Below are positions 46,764-56,887 of a DNA stretch of 64,000 nt, piece by piece. How positions within the stretch are numbered: the stretch's first letter is position 1; each line of letters begins with the position of its first letter. This stretch comes from Gluconacetobacter diazotrophicus PA1 5 (GTDB taxonomy: Bacteria; Pseudomonadota; Alphaproteobacteria; Acetobacterales; Acetobacteraceae), in the NCBI RefSeq assembly GCF_000067045.1, contig NC_010125.1, positions 1,588,001 through 1,652,000 on the forward strand, given 5' to 3'. The position numbers and the translations under genes were made by a program. The notes under the pieces are model-generated. The model saw only the letters and a program-made list of their open reading frames with translations, ran no database searches and was not told the DNA's origin.

Positions 46764-47952
46764 CTGGCACGGGCCCGCCGGCCCCGGTCGGTTCGAGATA
46801 GGCACGGCTCTTCCACACCACGCCACGGCCGCGATGGTGGTCGATGGCCGAGCCAAGGGTCGCGGCGGTATAGAAGACCGCGACCAGCGGCAACAGCATC
46901 GCCCAGCCCGGCGACAGGCGGAAGCGCCGCAGGGTCGGCACGAAGCACGCCATCGACGCGACCCAGGCCGCCACCCCCAGCAGGCGGGGCGCCCCGTGCC
47001 CGAACAGGGCCAGCAGCATCGGCGCGATCCAGACCAGGACCATGCCCAGCACCGTGCCCAGCAGGACCAGCGGCGAATAGCGCAATTGCACATAGGCGGT
47101 GCGCGCCACCATGCGCCACACGTCGGCCGGATGCGGATAGGGGCGGATCGAGCGGGCCAGTCGGCTGTGGCCCAGATACAGGCCGCCGCCGCTGCGCTTG
47201 ACATGCGCGGCCAGGGTGCAATCGTCGATCAGCGCGCCCCGCAGGGATTCGATCCCGCCGATCCGGGTCAGCGCGGTGCGGCGGATCAGGATCGACCCGC
47301 CCGCGGCCCCGGCGACGCGGCTGCGCGGATCGTTGACCCGCGCGAACGGATACAGCAGCGCGAAGAAGAAGACGAAGGCCGGCACCAGCATGTGTTCGGC
47401 CACGCTGGCGACGTTCAGTTCCACCATTTCCGACACCATGTCCAGCCCGTCCCCCTCGGCCTTGGCCACCAGGGTGGCGACATGGGCCGGGTCATGGGTG
47501 ATGTCGGCATCGGTCAGGAATACGTACCCGACATCCTCCGGCACCTGGCGCCGGGCCTCGGCCACGCCCTGGGACACGGCCCAGAGCTTGCCGCTCCATC
47601 CCGGGGGGCGCTCCCGGCCGGTGATCACCGTCAGCCGCGCCAGGGGGTCGGGCACCGCACGCGCCAGCGCGCCGGTGCCGTCGGTGCTGTTGTCGTCCAC
47701 CAGGATCAGGTGCAGCGCCCCCGGATAATCCTGGCCGATCAGCGAGGCGACGCAGGCCTGCACCGATTCGGCCTCGTCCCGGGCGGGAACGACGATGCAG
47801 ACCGCCGGCCATTCCCCCTGCCCCGCCATGCCGGCGGAGGGCCGGGCCGGGGCCAGGATCGGCCCGCCCTGCCAGAAGCGTCCATGGAAACCGATCAGCA
47901 CGATCCAGATCGCGGCACACAGCAGCGAGACGGCCAGCAGGAGCATTGCCAT
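46750..47952 (-). CDS. hpnB: HpnB, hopanoid-associated glycosyltransferase
   Basis: This GT2 enzyme of about 400 residues has an N-terminal membrane segment (LLLAVSLLCAAIWIVLIGF), a GT-A core VCIVVPARDEAESVQACVAS with LILVDDNSTDGTGALA and VFLTDADITHD, followed by RGALIDDCTLAAHVKRSGGG and several C-terminal membrane segments. In hopanoid clusters its exact acceptor is unsettled. The starts 47952 (MAMLLLAVS) and 47946 are both close to the hpnA stop at 47960. It is translationally coupled to hpnC. Confidence 0.9.
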   Translation of the reverse strand: MAMLLLAVSLLCAAIWIVLIGFHGRFWQGGPILAPARPSAGMAGQGEWPAVCIVVPARDEAESVQACVASLIGQDYPGALHLILVDDNSTDGTGALARAVPDPLARLTVITGRERPPGWSGKLWAVSQGVAEARRQVPEDVGYVFLTDADITHDPAHVATLVAKAEGDGLDMVSEMVELNVASVAEHMLVPAFVFFFALLYPFARVNDPRSRVAGAAGGSILIRRTALTRIGGIESLRGALIDDCTLAAHVKRSGGGLYLGHSRLARSIRPYPHPADVWRMVARTAYVQLRYSPLVLLGTVLGMVLVWIAPMLLALFGHGAPRLLGVAAWVASMACFVPTLRRFRLSPGWAMLLPLVAVFYTAATLGSAIDHHRGRGVVWKSRAYLEPTGAGGPVPDDRT

Positions 47953-47959
47953 CGCGCTC

Positions 47960-48955
47960 CTAGCCCAGCATGCCGTTCTGGCGGAACCAGGCCACGGCAT
48001 CCGCCACCGCGTCGCGCGCCGGGCGCGGGGCATAGCCCAGCTCCCGTTCGGCCTTGGCCGAGGAAAAGAACATCTTCTTGTGCGACATGGCCAGCATCTC
48101 GCGCGTGACGCGCGGGGCGATGCCGAAGCCGCGCGACAGCCATTCCGACACCACCGCCACCGGCCAGATCACCGATTGCGGCAGGCTGACGCGCGGCGGC
48201 CGCACGCCCGCGATGTCCGCCGTCATGGCGAACAGGTCGCGCAGCAGGAAATTCTGGCCGCCCAGGATGTATTTCTCACCCGCCCGGCCGCGTTCCAGCG
48301 CCAGGACGTGGCCCTCGGCCACGTCGTCGACATGGACGATGTTCACCCCGGTATCGACATAGGCCGGCATGCGCCCCGCCGCGCAATCCAGGATCATCTG
48401 GCCCGTCGGCGTCGGCTTGATGTCGCGCGGGCCCACGGGGGTGGACGGGTTGACGATCACCGCCGGCAGGCCGCGTTCGCGGACCAGGCGCAGGACCTCC
48501 TGCTCCGCCCGGTATTTGGACCGCTTGTAGATCCCGATCACCGCGTGCTCGTGAACCGGCGTGTCCTCGTCCGACACGGTGCCGTCGCCGATCAGCCCCA
48601 GCGCCGCGACCGACGAGCAATAGACGATCCGTTCCACCCCCGCGTCCTGCGCCGCCAGCATCAGGCGGCGCGTTCCCTCGACATTCGCGGTCATCATGGG
48701 CGCGGGGTCGGGCACCCACAGCCGATAGTCGGCGGCGACATGGAAGACGTAGCGACACCCCCGCACCGCGTCGGCGAAGGTGGCGGGCGCGGACAGGTCG
48801 CCTTCGACCAGTTCCGCCGGCAGGTCGCGGATATTGGTCAGGTCCGCCCCCTTGCGCGCCATCAGGCGCAGCGAATGCCCCCGCTGGAGAAGCGTACGGG
48901 CAACGGCCGAACCGACAAAACCGGTCGCGCCGGTAACAAGCGTGGGGGCAGTCAT
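47960..48955 (-). CDS. hpnA: HpnA, hopanoid-associated sugar epimerase/dehydrogenase
   Basis: This 331-residue short-chain NAD(P)-dependent epimerase-type protein begins TLVTGATGFVGSAVARTLLQ, the Rossmann GxxGxxG. The active-site segment VIGIYKRSKYRAEQEVLRL holds the YxxxK pair; DTPVHEHAVIG and NPSTPVGPRDIKPTPTG are also conserved. It is the first gene of the hpn operon, divergent from the hpnL-like gene across 216 bp. The start at 48955 (MTAPTLVTG) is preferred to an upstream extension that lacks the family N terminus. Confidence 0.93.
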   Translation of the reverse strand: MTAPTLVTGATGFVGSAVARTLLQRGHSLRLMARKGADLTNIRDLPAELVEGDLSAPATFADAVRGCRYVFHVAADYRLWVPDPAPMMTANVEGTRRLMLAAQDAGVERIVYCSSVAALGLIGDGTVSDEDTPVHEHAVIGIYKRSKYRAEQEVLRLVRERGLPAVIVNPSTPVGPRDIKPTPTGQMILDCAAGRMPAYVDTGVNIVHVDDVAEGHVLALERGRAGEKYILGGQNFLLRDLFAMTADIAGVRPPRVSLPQSVIWPVAVVSEWLSRGFGIAPRVTREMLAMSHKKMFFSSAKAERELGYAPRPARDAVADAVAWFRQNGMLG

Positions 48956-49171
48956 GATCCGATCGGATGCTCCGGTATATGTCAGCAGGCGGACGTCCCG
49001 GGGGAAACCCCCATGGGGCGGCCGGTTGGCGGCGAAACGATGCGGCACCATTTATCCCGACACCTCATGGTGGCGCCAGACCCTCCTCTGGTGTAAGTCA
49101 GGCCCAACCCATGCGCTGGAACGCCCTGCCCAGGACGTCCCACGGCGCGGCAGACGAAGTGCGGTCCATCC

Positions 49172-50260
49172 TTGAAAAAACTTACGATCCTGCTGGCCTT
49201 CCTGGGACTTGCCCTGATCACCGGTTGCACCGCCTGGCTGGGCGCGGGTTCGGTCCTGAAGGCGATCCTGTCGATCGGCATCGTCGGATTCGGCGCCACC
49301 GTACTGGCGCAGCTTGCGGTGGACGCAGTACTGGGTCTTGCCTGGCACGCGGCTTGCCGCGAGATCGGGCTGGTCCACCTGACGGCCGCGCGCATGGTGC
49401 GCGACGCGGCGGCGACGTGCCTGCCGTTCTCGCAACTGGGGGGCATCCTGGTCGGCATCCGCGCGACCGGCGCCCCGCCGTCGCCCCGGACCGGCGGCCG
49501 CGCCATCGAATGGCCGGAAGCCGCCAGCGCCAATATCGTCGACCTGACGACCGAGGTCATCGGCCAGGTCGTGTTCGTGCTGATCGCGGTGGTGTTCCTG
49601 GTCGCGCACCAGCAATCCAGCCCGTTCGCCAAGCCCGTCATCATCGGGACCGTGCTGCTGGCCATGGGAATCGGCGGGTTCATCTGGACCCAGCAGCATG
49701 GCGGCACCATCCTGAAGCGCCTGGCCAGCGGGCTGAGCCGCAACATCGCCACGCAATGGCACAGCGCGATGCTGAGCAGCGCCGACACCCTGCAGCAGAA
49801 CCTGGACGCGGTCTGGTCCCATCCCGGCCGCATCGCCGAAGCCGCGGCGACGCACCTGATCGCCTGGATCGGCAGCGCGGGCGCGGTCTGGGTCGCCTAT
49901 TATTTCCTCGGCGCGCACCTCAGCCTGGGCGACGCCATCGCGATCGAGGGCGTGGCCTGCGGCATCATGTCGGCCTCCTTCCTGGTGCCGGCGGGGCTGG
50001 GGGTGCAGGAAGCGGCCTATATAGCCCTGGGGTCGGCCTTCGGCATCGACCCGTCGATCTCGCTGGGCCTGTCGCTGCTGCGCCGGGGGCGCGACCTGGC
50101 GATCGGCATTCCCGTGCTGCTGCTGTGGCAGGCATCGGAAATGCGGGTGCTGCGCCGGCAGCGCAAGGCGCTGGGACCGGCCACGGCGCTGGCCCAGACC
50201 AAGGCATTGGCCCAGGACCCGGACGGCGGTGCCTATGCCGCGTCCGAACGGTCGCGCTGA
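49172..50260 (+). CDS. HpnL-like lysylphosphatidylglycerol synthetase/flippase-fold membrane protein
   Basis: This 362-residue protein has about eight membrane segments. LTAARMVRDAAATCLPFSQLGGILVG and SFLVPAGLGVQEAAYIALGS are the conserved loops of the UPF0104/LPG-synthetase-like group to which HpnL belongs. HpnL is thought to move hopanoids between membranes. The start is TTG 49172 (reads MKKLTILLA). It is divergent from hpnA and precedes tyrA. I infer the hopanoid link from position; a specific role is not shown. Confidence 0.72.
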   Translation: MKKLTILLAFLGLALITGCTAWLGAGSVLKAILSIGIVGFGATVLAQLAVDAVLGLAWHAACREIGLVHLTAARMVRDAAATCLPFSQLGGILVGIRATGAPPSPRTGGRAIEWPEAASANIVDLTTEVIGQVVFVLIAVVFLVAHQQSSPFAKPVIIGTVLLAMGIGGFIWTQQHGGTILKRLASGLSRNIATQWHSAMLSSADTLQQNLDAVWSHPGRIAEAAATHLIAWIGSAGAVWVAYYFLGAHLSLGDAIAIEGVACGIMSASFLVPAGLGVQEAAYIALGSAFGIDPSISLGLSLLRRGRDLAIGIPVLLLWQASEMRVLRRQRKALGPATALAQTKALAQDPDGGAYAASERSR

Positions 50261-50271
50261 CCGGATACGCC

Positions 50272-51180
50272 ATGACCGATCCCTCGCCCGCCGCGCCGCA
50301 GCCCCTGTTCCGCACGCTTGCCGTCATCGGGCCGGGCCTGATCGGATCGTCCATCCTGCGCCGCGCGCGGCAGGACGGCACGATCGCGGCCGAACTGGTG
50401 GCGTGCGACGTCGAGCCCGACGTCTGCCGCCGGGTGCGCGACCTGGACCTGGCCGACCGGGTGGAGCAGGACGCGCTGCGTGCGGTGGCGGATGCCGACT
50501 GCGTCATCCTGTGCGTGCCGGTGGGCGCGATCGCCACCGTGGGCGCCATGGTGCTGCCGGCCATGAAGCCCGGCGCGATCCTCAGCGAGGTCGGATCGAC
50601 CAAGCAGTCGATCATCGGCGCCATCGCCCCCGCACTGCGCGCCGACATCGCGTTCGTGCCGACCCATCCGATGGCGGGCACGGAATATTCGGGCCCCGAC
50701 GCGGGATTCGCCACCCTGTTCGACGACCGGTGGTGCCTGCTGACGCCGCTGGAGGACACGGACCCGGCCGCGATCGCGACCATCGAGACGCTGTGGCACC
50801 GCATGGGCGCGCGCACTCGGATCATTGACCCGGCCCATCACGACCGGGTCTGCGCCATCGTCAGCCACCTGCCGCACCTGCTGGCCTTCACCATCTGCGG
50901 CACCGCCGACGACCTGGCCGACGAAACGCGGTCCGAGGTCCTGGATTTCGCGGCGTCGGGCTTTCGCGACTTTACCCGCATCGCCGCGTCCGACCCGGTG
51001 ATGTGGCGCGACATCTTCCTGAACAACCGCGAGGCGCTGCTGGAAATGCTGGCCCGCTTCATGGAGGACGCCCAGGCCATGGCCCGGGCGATCCGATGGG
51101 GCGACGAGGCGTTCATCGTGGACCGGATCGAACGCGGCCGCCACATCCGGCGCAGCCTGCTGGAAAACCGCCAGGCCTGA
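50272..51180 (+). CDS. tyrA: prephenate/arogenate dehydrogenase
   Basis: This 302-residue enzyme oxidatively decarboxylates prephenate or arogenate in tyrosine synthesis. LAVIGPGLIGSSILRRARQ (NAD-binding GxGxxG at about residues 17-35), CVPVGAIATVG, EVGSTKQSIIGAI, FVPTHPMAGTEYSGPDAG, DPAHHDRVCAIVSHLPHLLA and FRDFTRIAASDPVMWRDIFL are all typical TyrA blocks. The start at 50272 (MTDPSPAA) is 11 bp after the hpnL-like stop. The same frame stays open back to 48967 by chance of high GC and is not used. Confidence 0.94.
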   Translation: MTDPSPAAPQPLFRTLAVIGPGLIGSSILRRARQDGTIAAELVACDVEPDVCRRVRDLDLADRVEQDALRAVADADCVILCVPVGAIATVGAMVLPAMKPGAILSEVGSTKQSIIGAIAPALRADIAFVPTHPMAGTEYSGPDAGFATLFDDRWCLLTPLEDTDPAAIATIETLWHRMGARTRIIDPAHHDRVCAIVSHLPHLLAFTICGTADDLADETRSEVLDFAASGFRDFTRIAASDPVMWRDIFLNNREALLEMLARFMEDAQAMARAIRWGDEAFIVDRIERGRHIRRSLLENRQA

Positions 51181-51194
51181 AACGAACAGGGGTC

Positions 51195-51233
51195 AAGGGG
51201 TCCGCGACCCCTTGCGGGTTCGGGCAGAGCCCG
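51195..51233. repeat. GC-rich intergenic double-hairpin repeat, copy 2
   Basis: AAGGGGTC-CGC-GACCCCTT, then a CGGGC-AGAG-CCCG dyad, match the unit at 36831-36870 with only a few changes. It lies between convergent tyrA and malic enzyme gene ends, so it may act as a bidirectional terminator. Confidence 0.8.
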
Positions 51234-51247
51234 ACCTTCCTCCCCCC

Positions 51248-52882
51248 TCAGGCGTCCGGCGCGTAGGTCGGGCTGTAGGTCATGCCCTCGATCCAAGACC
51301 GGATATCGTCCGGACGCGGCACGGTGGCCAGCCCGGCATCGAAGAGATATTCCGCAAGGCGGCAGGCCGACGTGACCTGGACCTCGAGAATCTGGTTCTG
51401 CGGCGGATACAGCATGCCGCGCGCCTGCGCCGTCACGTCGACCTGGTCGGCCAGGGCGTGTGCGGCCTCGATGATCAGCGCGTCGGGGATCAGGCGCGGA
51501 CGCGTCGCATAGACCGCCAGCCCCAGCCCGGGGAAGATGTAGAAATTATTGGCCTGCCCGGGGCGGAAGACATGGTCGTCGCGCATGACCTGCGGGAACT
51601 GGACCCCGGCCGCGTACAGCGCCCGGCCGTCGGACCAGGCATAGGCCTGTTCGGCCGAGCATTCCGAATGCGGGATCGACAGCGGAAAGATGATCGGCCG
51701 CGCATTGATCGCGGCCATCAGTTCGACGACCGGCTGCGTGAAGGCGCCGCCCACGGTGGACACGCCGATCAGCACGCTGGGCCGCACGCGGCGGATGGTG
51801 GCCATCAGGTCGCGCGTGGGCTCCGCCGCATGGGCGTAACGCCGCTGTTCCTCGGACAGGTCGGTGCGCGAGGGTTCGACCAGCCCCTTGACGTCCATCA
51901 TGGTGATGCGGGCGCGGGCGTCGGCCTGCGACAGGCCTTCGGCCTGCATCGCCTTGACCAGAAGGTCCGACGTGCCCAGCGCGGACGACCCGGCACCCAG
52001 GAACAGCACCGTCTGGTCGGACAGTTTTTCGCCCTTGATCCGCAGCGCCGTGACCAGCCCGGCCAGCGTCACCGACGCCGTGCCCTGGATGTCGTCGTTG
52101 TAGCACAGCACCCGCTCCCGGTAGCGCTCCAGGTAGCGGATCGCGTCCGTGCCCTTCCAGTCCTCGAAATGGATGCAGCAGGCGGGAAAGACCTCCTGCA
52201 CCGCCGTCACGAATTCCTCGACGAAGGCGTCGAGTTCGGCCTGCGGCGGGGGTTCGTGCCGCAGGCCCAGATAGAGCGGATCGGCCCGCAGCGCCGCGTT
52301 GGTGGTGCCGATATCCAGCTGGATCGGCAGCGTGACCTGCGGCGGCACGGCGCCACAGGCGGTGTAGAGCTGCAGCTTGCCGATGGGAATGCCCATGCCG
52401 TTGGCGCCGATATCGCCCAGGCCCAGGATGCGCCCGCCGGTGGTGACGCAGATGAAGCGCACGTCGGACACCGGCCAGTTGCGCAGGATGTCCGCGATGC
52501 GGCCCTTCATCTCCAGGCTGATATACATGCCCCGGGGGCGGCGATAGATGTGGCTGAATGCCTTGCAGGCCTCGCCCAGCGTGGGGGCGTAGACGATCGG
52601 CACGAAGCGCGCCGGGTCGGACATCAGCACCTTGTAGAACAGGGTCTCGTTCCGGTCGACCAGGGCCGCGAGGTAGATATAGCGTTCCAGATCCGTCGGC
52701 TTGGCGTCCAGGTGACGCAGAGCCCGCTCGGCCTGCCGTTCCAGCGTTTCGATCTGCGGCGGCAGCAGGCCTTCCAGCCCGTAGGTCTGCCGTTCCGCGG
52801 CCGTAAAGGCGGTTCCCCGGTTGAAGGCCGGGTCGTTCAGCAGTGCCGTGCCCCGCAGGGTATGTCGGGCGGGTCGGTTCAT
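51248..52882 (-). CDS. maeA: NAD-type malic enzyme (malate dehydrogenase, decarboxylating)
   Basis: This 544-residue enzyme converts malate to pyruvate and CO2. FVPIVYAPTLGEACKAFSHI (catalytic Tyr region), GRILGLGDIGANGMGIPIGK (about residues 151-170), CIHFEDWKGTDAIRYLERYR, YNDDIQGTASVTLAGL (metal-binding Asp residues), TVLFLGAGSSALGTSDLLVK (NAD site) and FPLSIPHSECSAEQAY are expected motifs. Length suits the SfcA/MaeA class without a phosphotransacetylase domain. It stands next to the repeat and is followed by a phosphatase gene upstream on the same strand. Confidence 0.94.
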   Translation of the reverse strand: MNRPARHTLRGTALLNDPAFNRGTAFTAAERQTYGLEGLLPPQIETLERQAERALRHLDAKPTDLERYIYLAALVDRNETLFYKVLMSDPARFVPIVYAPTLGEACKAFSHIYRRPRGMYISLEMKGRIADILRNWPVSDVRFICVTTGGRILGLGDIGANGMGIPIGKLQLYTACGAVPPQVTLPIQLDIGTTNAALRADPLYLGLRHEPPPQAELDAFVEEFVTAVQEVFPACCIHFEDWKGTDAIRYLERYRERVLCYNDDIQGTASVTLAGLVTALRIKGEKLSDQTVLFLGAGSSALGTSDLLVKAMQAEGLSQADARARITMMDVKGLVEPSRTDLSEEQRRYAHAAEPTRDLMATIRRVRPSVLIGVSTVGGAFTQPVVELMAAINARPIIFPLSIPHSECSAEQAYAWSDGRALYAAGVQFPQVMRDDHVFRPGQANNFYIFPGLGLAVYATRPRLIPDALIIEAAHALADQVDVTAQARGMLYPPQNQILEVQVTSACRLAEYLFDAGLATVPRPDDIRSWIEGMTYSPTYAPDA

Positions 52883-52910
52883 GGTCGCTTTACTCCATAA
52901 AAAGCGGGCG

Positions 52911-53576
52911 TCAGATCCCCGGCAGTTCGTTGACGGCGACGATGCGCCATGCCTCGGGGAAGCGCTCGACGATCGTCAGGGACAGGTTCTGGATCGAGAA
53001 ATGCAGGGCTGTCTCCGCATGCACGCGCAGCGCATGGGCCAGCCCCGCCCGGATCGCGCCGCCATGGCTGACGACGACCATGTCCCGGCCCGGATGGGCA
53101 CGGACCATGCGATCCATGGTTTCGCCCACGCGGGCGCAGACCGCAAGCATGCTTTCGCCCCCGGGCGGGCATTCGGTGGCGGCCACCGACCAGAACAGAT
53201 GCGGCGCAAGCGTCAACTGGTCGGGCAGTTCATGATGGCGCAGCCCGTGCCAGTCGCCCATCGACTGCTCGGTGAAGCCGGGTTCCACCGTCCAGTCCGC
53301 CGGGCCGTATCCGGCCTCCTGGATCGCGCGCGCGGTGTGCTGGGTGCGGCTGAGCGGCGAGGTGAACCACAGTGCGTTCCGCGGCAGCCGGGCGGCCAGG
53401 GCCTGGTACATGCCCCGCTGGGCGATCAGGCTTTCGGGGCATAGCGGCACGTCCAGCGCGCCGTAGAGCTTCATGCGGGCATTTTCCTCGACCAGTGCGT
53501 GGCGGATCATCCAGAAGCGGGTGACGCCGTCCTGCAGCTTCGGAGTGTCGAGGAAATGGCCGTGATTCTGGTTCAT
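52911..53576 (-). CDS. histidine phosphatase superfamily protein
   Basis: This 221-residue enzyme is of the phosphoglycerate mutase-like phosphatase type. FWMIRHALVEENARMKLYG has the nucleophile RH (here RHA rather than RHG). PLSRTQHTARAIQ, PGFTEQSMGDWHGLRHHELP and VVVSHGGAIRAGLAHAL complete the active site. The start at 53576 (MNQNHGHF) fits. A much longer ORF through it is rejected, because its N-terminal part is the neighbour read out of frame. The substrate is unknown; small phosphorylated metabolites or cobalamin-precursor phosphates are options. Confidence 0.88.
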   Translation of the reverse strand: MNQNHGHFLDTPKLQDGVTRFWMIRHALVEENARMKLYGALDVPLCPESLIAQRGMYQALAARLPRNALWFTSPLSRTQHTARAIQEAGYGPADWTVEPGFTEQSMGDWHGLRHHELPDQLTLAPHLFWSVAATECPPGGESMLAVCARVGETMDRMVRAHPGRDMVVVSHGGAIRAGLAHALRVHAETALHFSIQNLSLTIVERFPEAWRIVAVNELPGI

Positions 53577-53611
53577 GTACGCCGATCCGGTCAGGGTCAG
53601 GGGGCAACGTG

Positions 53612-55828
53612 TCAGGGACGGGACCGAGACACCCCTGTATCCATAGCCGGAAGTGGAGCGTAGGTCTGTACCGGGTCGGCCGCCGCCAGCACCGCCCAGT
53701 GCCGCAGGATCAGTCCGATCTTGGCCAGGACCCGCAATCCATCGCGGATTTCGCAATCCATGCGCCGATCGGGCACCAGCCCACCATGCGACGGCTCGCC
53801 CGAGATCAGCCGCGCGCCGGCCGACAGGCGCAGCGCCCCGGCCGGCCCGTCCGCGCGCGCGGGGTGCGGCAGCGGCACCGGCTGGCCCACATGGCACAGC
53901 AGGCCCCCCAGCCCCCCATCCGCCCCACCATCCAGCGCCGGGCCGGGCAGAAGGCGCGACAGGTCGGTATTCAGCCAGCGATAGAGCGCGCGCGCCGCAT
54001 CCAGCCCCAGCGGGACGAAGGATTCCACTCCCTTCGCCGCGTGCGGATCGCGCACGAAGAAGGACATAATGGTCGTGCGGTCGTCCCAGGCATCGGCCAA
54101 TGGCGGCCGTGCCGGTGCCGGCACCACCAGGCGGCACAGGTCGGGATCGGCGTCGATGGCGCCTTCCAGCGCGTCGAGGAACCGGTCCAGCCGGTCGCGC
54201 ACCACGGCCCGCGGAATGTCCTGCAGCGCGGTCATTTCCGCCAGCGCCGCATACCAGCGCAGCACCAGGCCCAGATTCTCGCCCGGCAGCAGGATGCCGG
54301 CGGCCGCGCAGGGCGGCCACGCCCCGCGATGGCTGTAATCCGCCAGCCCCACGGGCAGGCTGCCATGGTCCAGCCGCGCCGCCACGCCGGCCGGCAGCAG
54401 CAGCGCGCCGCAGAAGGGCGGGCCGGTGAAGAATTTGGACCCGGTGATCATCACCATCCAGCCCCGGTCCAGATAGGCCCGCACCCGCGCCGGGTCCAGC
54501 CGCGCCTGGCAGGCATCGACGACCACATCGGGCAAGGGCACATCCGGCGGGGGCACATCCGGCGACGAACCATCCTCCGCCAGCCCGTCCAGCATCTCCA
54601 GCCCCGGGGCCAGCAGCCCGGTCTTGGACAGGTCCAGCCGGTGCATCAGCACATGCCGACCCGCCGCCCGCGCCCGCCGTGCCAGGTCGTCGCAGGCCCG
54701 GTCGATGTCGGCGGGCGCGCGCAGCGCGCCGTCCGGCAGGCGCAGGGGAACGGACAGCAATTGCGTGTCGTCGGGAAAGCCCGCGATCCGCTGGCCTTTC
54801 GTCACCTGCGCCCCCAGGGCGGTGTCGTTGGCGAAATGGCAACCTTTTGCCGCTAGCGGTACGCCACTCCCGGTTTCCTCGGGGGCCAGAAGGATGTTGC
54901 TGACGGGATGCCCAGCGGAACCCAGCGTCGCCATGGCCAGGGCCTGCAATTCGCAATCGGTGCCCGAGGGCGCCAGGACGACGCATTCCGCGTCCGTCAT
55001 CCGGTAATGGCACGCGATCTGCCGGCGCACGTCCTCGACCATCTCGGCCCGCACCCGGGCGCCGTCACCGGACAGTTCGCCCCGGATCAGGCGCAGGCGC
55101 GCGGCCTCGGCCCCGGCGAAGCCGCGTTCGGACAGCGACGAGGCGGTCGAGGACGCGAACGTGACCGCCCACGGCCGGGGCCGGTGCGAACAGCCGTAAT
55201 GGTTGAGCCCGGTCGCCGGATCGATCGCCAGGCGGGCATCGCCGCCCTCGGCCATCAGGGATTCGGCCGGACCCAGCAGGGACCACAGCAGGGTCAGGCG
55301 CGCGCGCAGGCCGCCGAACCCGACAGCCCCGTCCGCCGGGGGCGTGACGGGCGGCTGCAACGGGGACAGGGTGGACCACACATCCGCCAGCCGGGCCGGT
55401 TCGGGCGGCACATCCGCCGCCATGTCGGCATGCCAGGCGGGGCGGCTGCGCCCGGCGGCGGGACCGTCCAGCCCGGCGAACAGCGCGGCGGTACGCGCGG
55501 CGCACAACCCGGCCAGGACCGGTTCGCCGGGCGCGACCTCCAGCAGCCGGACCAGTTCCAGCGCGTGCCGCAGCAGGACCGGCGCCGCCGCCGGCATGGC
55601 CAGGCACGGCGCGCCCAGCACGATCATGCCGTCGGCGCCGACGCGAAACGGCAATGGCAGCGCCGGGTCCAGGCCGATACGCCGCTCCCCCGCGATCACG
55701 CGCAGGTCGGGACGGTCGAGGACGGACGCCAGGTCCTGGGTCAGATGATCGGCGAGCACATAAAAATCCCTATTTCCATCATCAGTATGCGCGAACGCGG
55801 CAGGGCCATCAATCACACCGCCCCGCAT
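53612..55828 (-). CDS. large PLP-fold (class V-like) protein of unknown function
   Basis: This protein of about 738 residues looks like a pyridoxal-phosphate aminotransferase/desulfurase-fold enzyme in its C-terminal half. [20 protein letters not shown] fits the cofactor-binding start, [19 protein letters not shown] the Asp region, and [20 protein letters not shown] gives the likely PLP-binding Lys in GSKFF. The first 220 residues have no recognised domain. A Gly/Pro spacer (about 425-445) contains repeated [12 protein letters not shown]. The start at 55828 (MRGGVIDGP) has GGGGGGAC upstream; TTG 55861 is an alternative. It diverges from rfbA across 44 bp. Substrate and pathway are unknown. 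Confidence 0.6.
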   Translation of the reverse strand: MRGGVIDGPAAFAHTDDGNRDFYVLADHLTQDLASVLDRPDLRVIAGERRIGLDPALPLPFRVGADGMIVLGAPCLAMPAAAPVLLRHALELVRLLEVAPGEPVLAGLCAARTAALFAGLDGPAAGRSRPAWHADMAADVPPEPARLADVWSTLSPLQPPVTPPADGAVGFGGLRARLTLLWSLLGPAESLMAEGGDARLAIDPATGLNHYGCSHRPRPWAVTFASSTASSLSERGFAGAEAARLRLIRGELSGDGARVRAEMVEDVRRQIACHYRMTDAECVVLAPSGTDCELQALAMATLGSAGHPVSNILLAPEETGSGVPLAAKGCHFANDTALGAQVTKGQRIAGFPDDTQLLSVPLRLPDGALRAPADIDRACDDLARRARAAGRHVLMHRLDLSKTGLLAPGLEMLDGLAEDGSSPDVPPPDVPLPDVVVDACQARLDPARVRAYLDRGWMVMITGSKFFTGPPFCGALLLPAGVAARLDHGSLPVGLADYSHRGAWPPCAAAGILLPGENLGLVLRWYAALAEMTALQDIPRAVVRDRLDRFLDALEGAIDADPDLCRLVVPAPARPPLADAWDDRTTIMSFFVRDPHAAKGVESFVPLGLDAARALYRWLNTDLSRLLPGPALDGGADGGLGGLLCHVGQPVPLPHPARADGPAGALRLSAGARLISGEPSHGGLVPDRRMDCEIRDGLRVLAKIGLILRHWAVLAAADPVQTYAPLPAMDTGVSRSRP

Positions 55829-55872
55829 GGGTCCCCCCGCGACGGCGCGAGCCAGCAGCAACGGAACGCAGC

Positions 55873-56811
55873 ATGTGGAAGTCGATGAACGCGCCTGTAT
55901 CCCGAACCGCCCTATCCGGCACCGCCGCCCCGCCCGCGATGAAGGGCATCCTGCTGGCCGGCGGGTCGGGCACGCGGCTGCACCCGATGACGCTGGCGAC
56001 CAGCAAGCAGTTGCTGCCGGTCTATGACAAGCCGATGATCTACTACCCGCTTTCGACGCTGATGCTGGCGGGCATCCGGGACATCATGATCATCTCGACG
56101 CCCGACGACCTGCCGCAGTTCCGCCGCCTGCTGGGCGACGGGACGCAGTATGGGGTGCGCTTCACCTATCGCGTCCAGCCTTCGCCGGACGGCATCGCCC
56201 AGGCCTTCCTGATCGCGGAGGACTGGCTGCAGGGCGCGGCCTGCGCGCTGGCGCTGGGCGACAACCTGATCTTCGCCGACCATCTGAGCGTGCTGCTGCA
56301 GGCGGCGGCGCGGCGCGATGTCGGCGCCACGGTGTTCGCCTACCAGGTGCAGGACCCCGAACGCTATGGCGTGGTGAGCTTCGACGCCGACGGCCGCGCC
56401 CGGGACCTGGTGGAAAAGCCCGCCCAGCCGACGTCGCGCTGGGCGGTGACGGGGCTGTATTTCTACGACTCCCGCGTCAGCGCCTTCGCCCGCGCGATCC
56501 GCCCCTCGGCCCGGGGCGAGCTGGAGATCACGGACCTGAACCGGATCTATCTGGAAGAAGGCTCGCTGCAGGTGGAAAAGCTGGGCCGGGGCTGCGCCTG
56601 GCTGGATGCCGGGGTACCCGACGCGCTGATGCAGGCCGGGATGTTCGTGCAGACCATCCAGTCCCGCCAGGGCATGCTGGTCGGATCGCCCGCCGAGGTC
56701 GCCTTCCGCATGGGCTTCATCGACGCCGCGCAACTGCGCGACGTCGCGGGCGCGATCCGCAAGACCGATCTGGGCCGCCTGCTGCGCGACATGGCGGAGG
56801 ACGCCGCATAG
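55873..56811 (+). CDS. rfbA: glucose-1-phosphate thymidylyltransferase
   Basis: This 312-residue nucleotidyltransferase makes dTDP-glucose, the first step to dTDP-rhamnose. [20 protein letters not shown] (GGSGTRLHP signature), [34 protein letters not shown] and [14 protein letters not shown] are typical. The start at 55873 (MWKSMNAP) may be 12 bp too early relative to the family. No rfbB, rfbC or rfbD is in the window, so those must lie elsewhere. It could feed the surface-glycan genes at 20-29 kb. Confidence 0.94.
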   Translation: MWKSMNAPVSRTALSGTAAPPAMKGILLAGGSGTRLHPMTLATSKQLLPVYDKPMIYYPLSTLMLAGIRDIMIISTPDDLPQFRRLLGDGTQYGVRFTYRVQPSPDGIAQAFLIAEDWLQGAACALALGDNLIFADHLSVLLQAAARRDVGATVFAYQVQDPERYGVVSFDADGRARDLVEKPAQPTSRWAVTGLYFYDSRVSAFARAIRPSARGELEITDLNRIYLEEGSLQVEKLGRGCAWLDAGVPDALMQAGMFVQTIQSRQGMLVGSPAEVAFRMGFIDAAQLRDVAGAIRKTDLGRLLRDMAEDAA

Positions 56812-56887
56812 ACGATCAAAATTTTGACAATCCAGTCCTCGGCATTTACCAACGCGAGAGTCGAGAACAAGGCACCCCGCTGCCACC

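Noticed and set aside
48967-50271. Upstream extension of the tyrA open frame
   Set aside because: It reads the hpnL-like gene out of frame; TyrA homology begins at about 50272.
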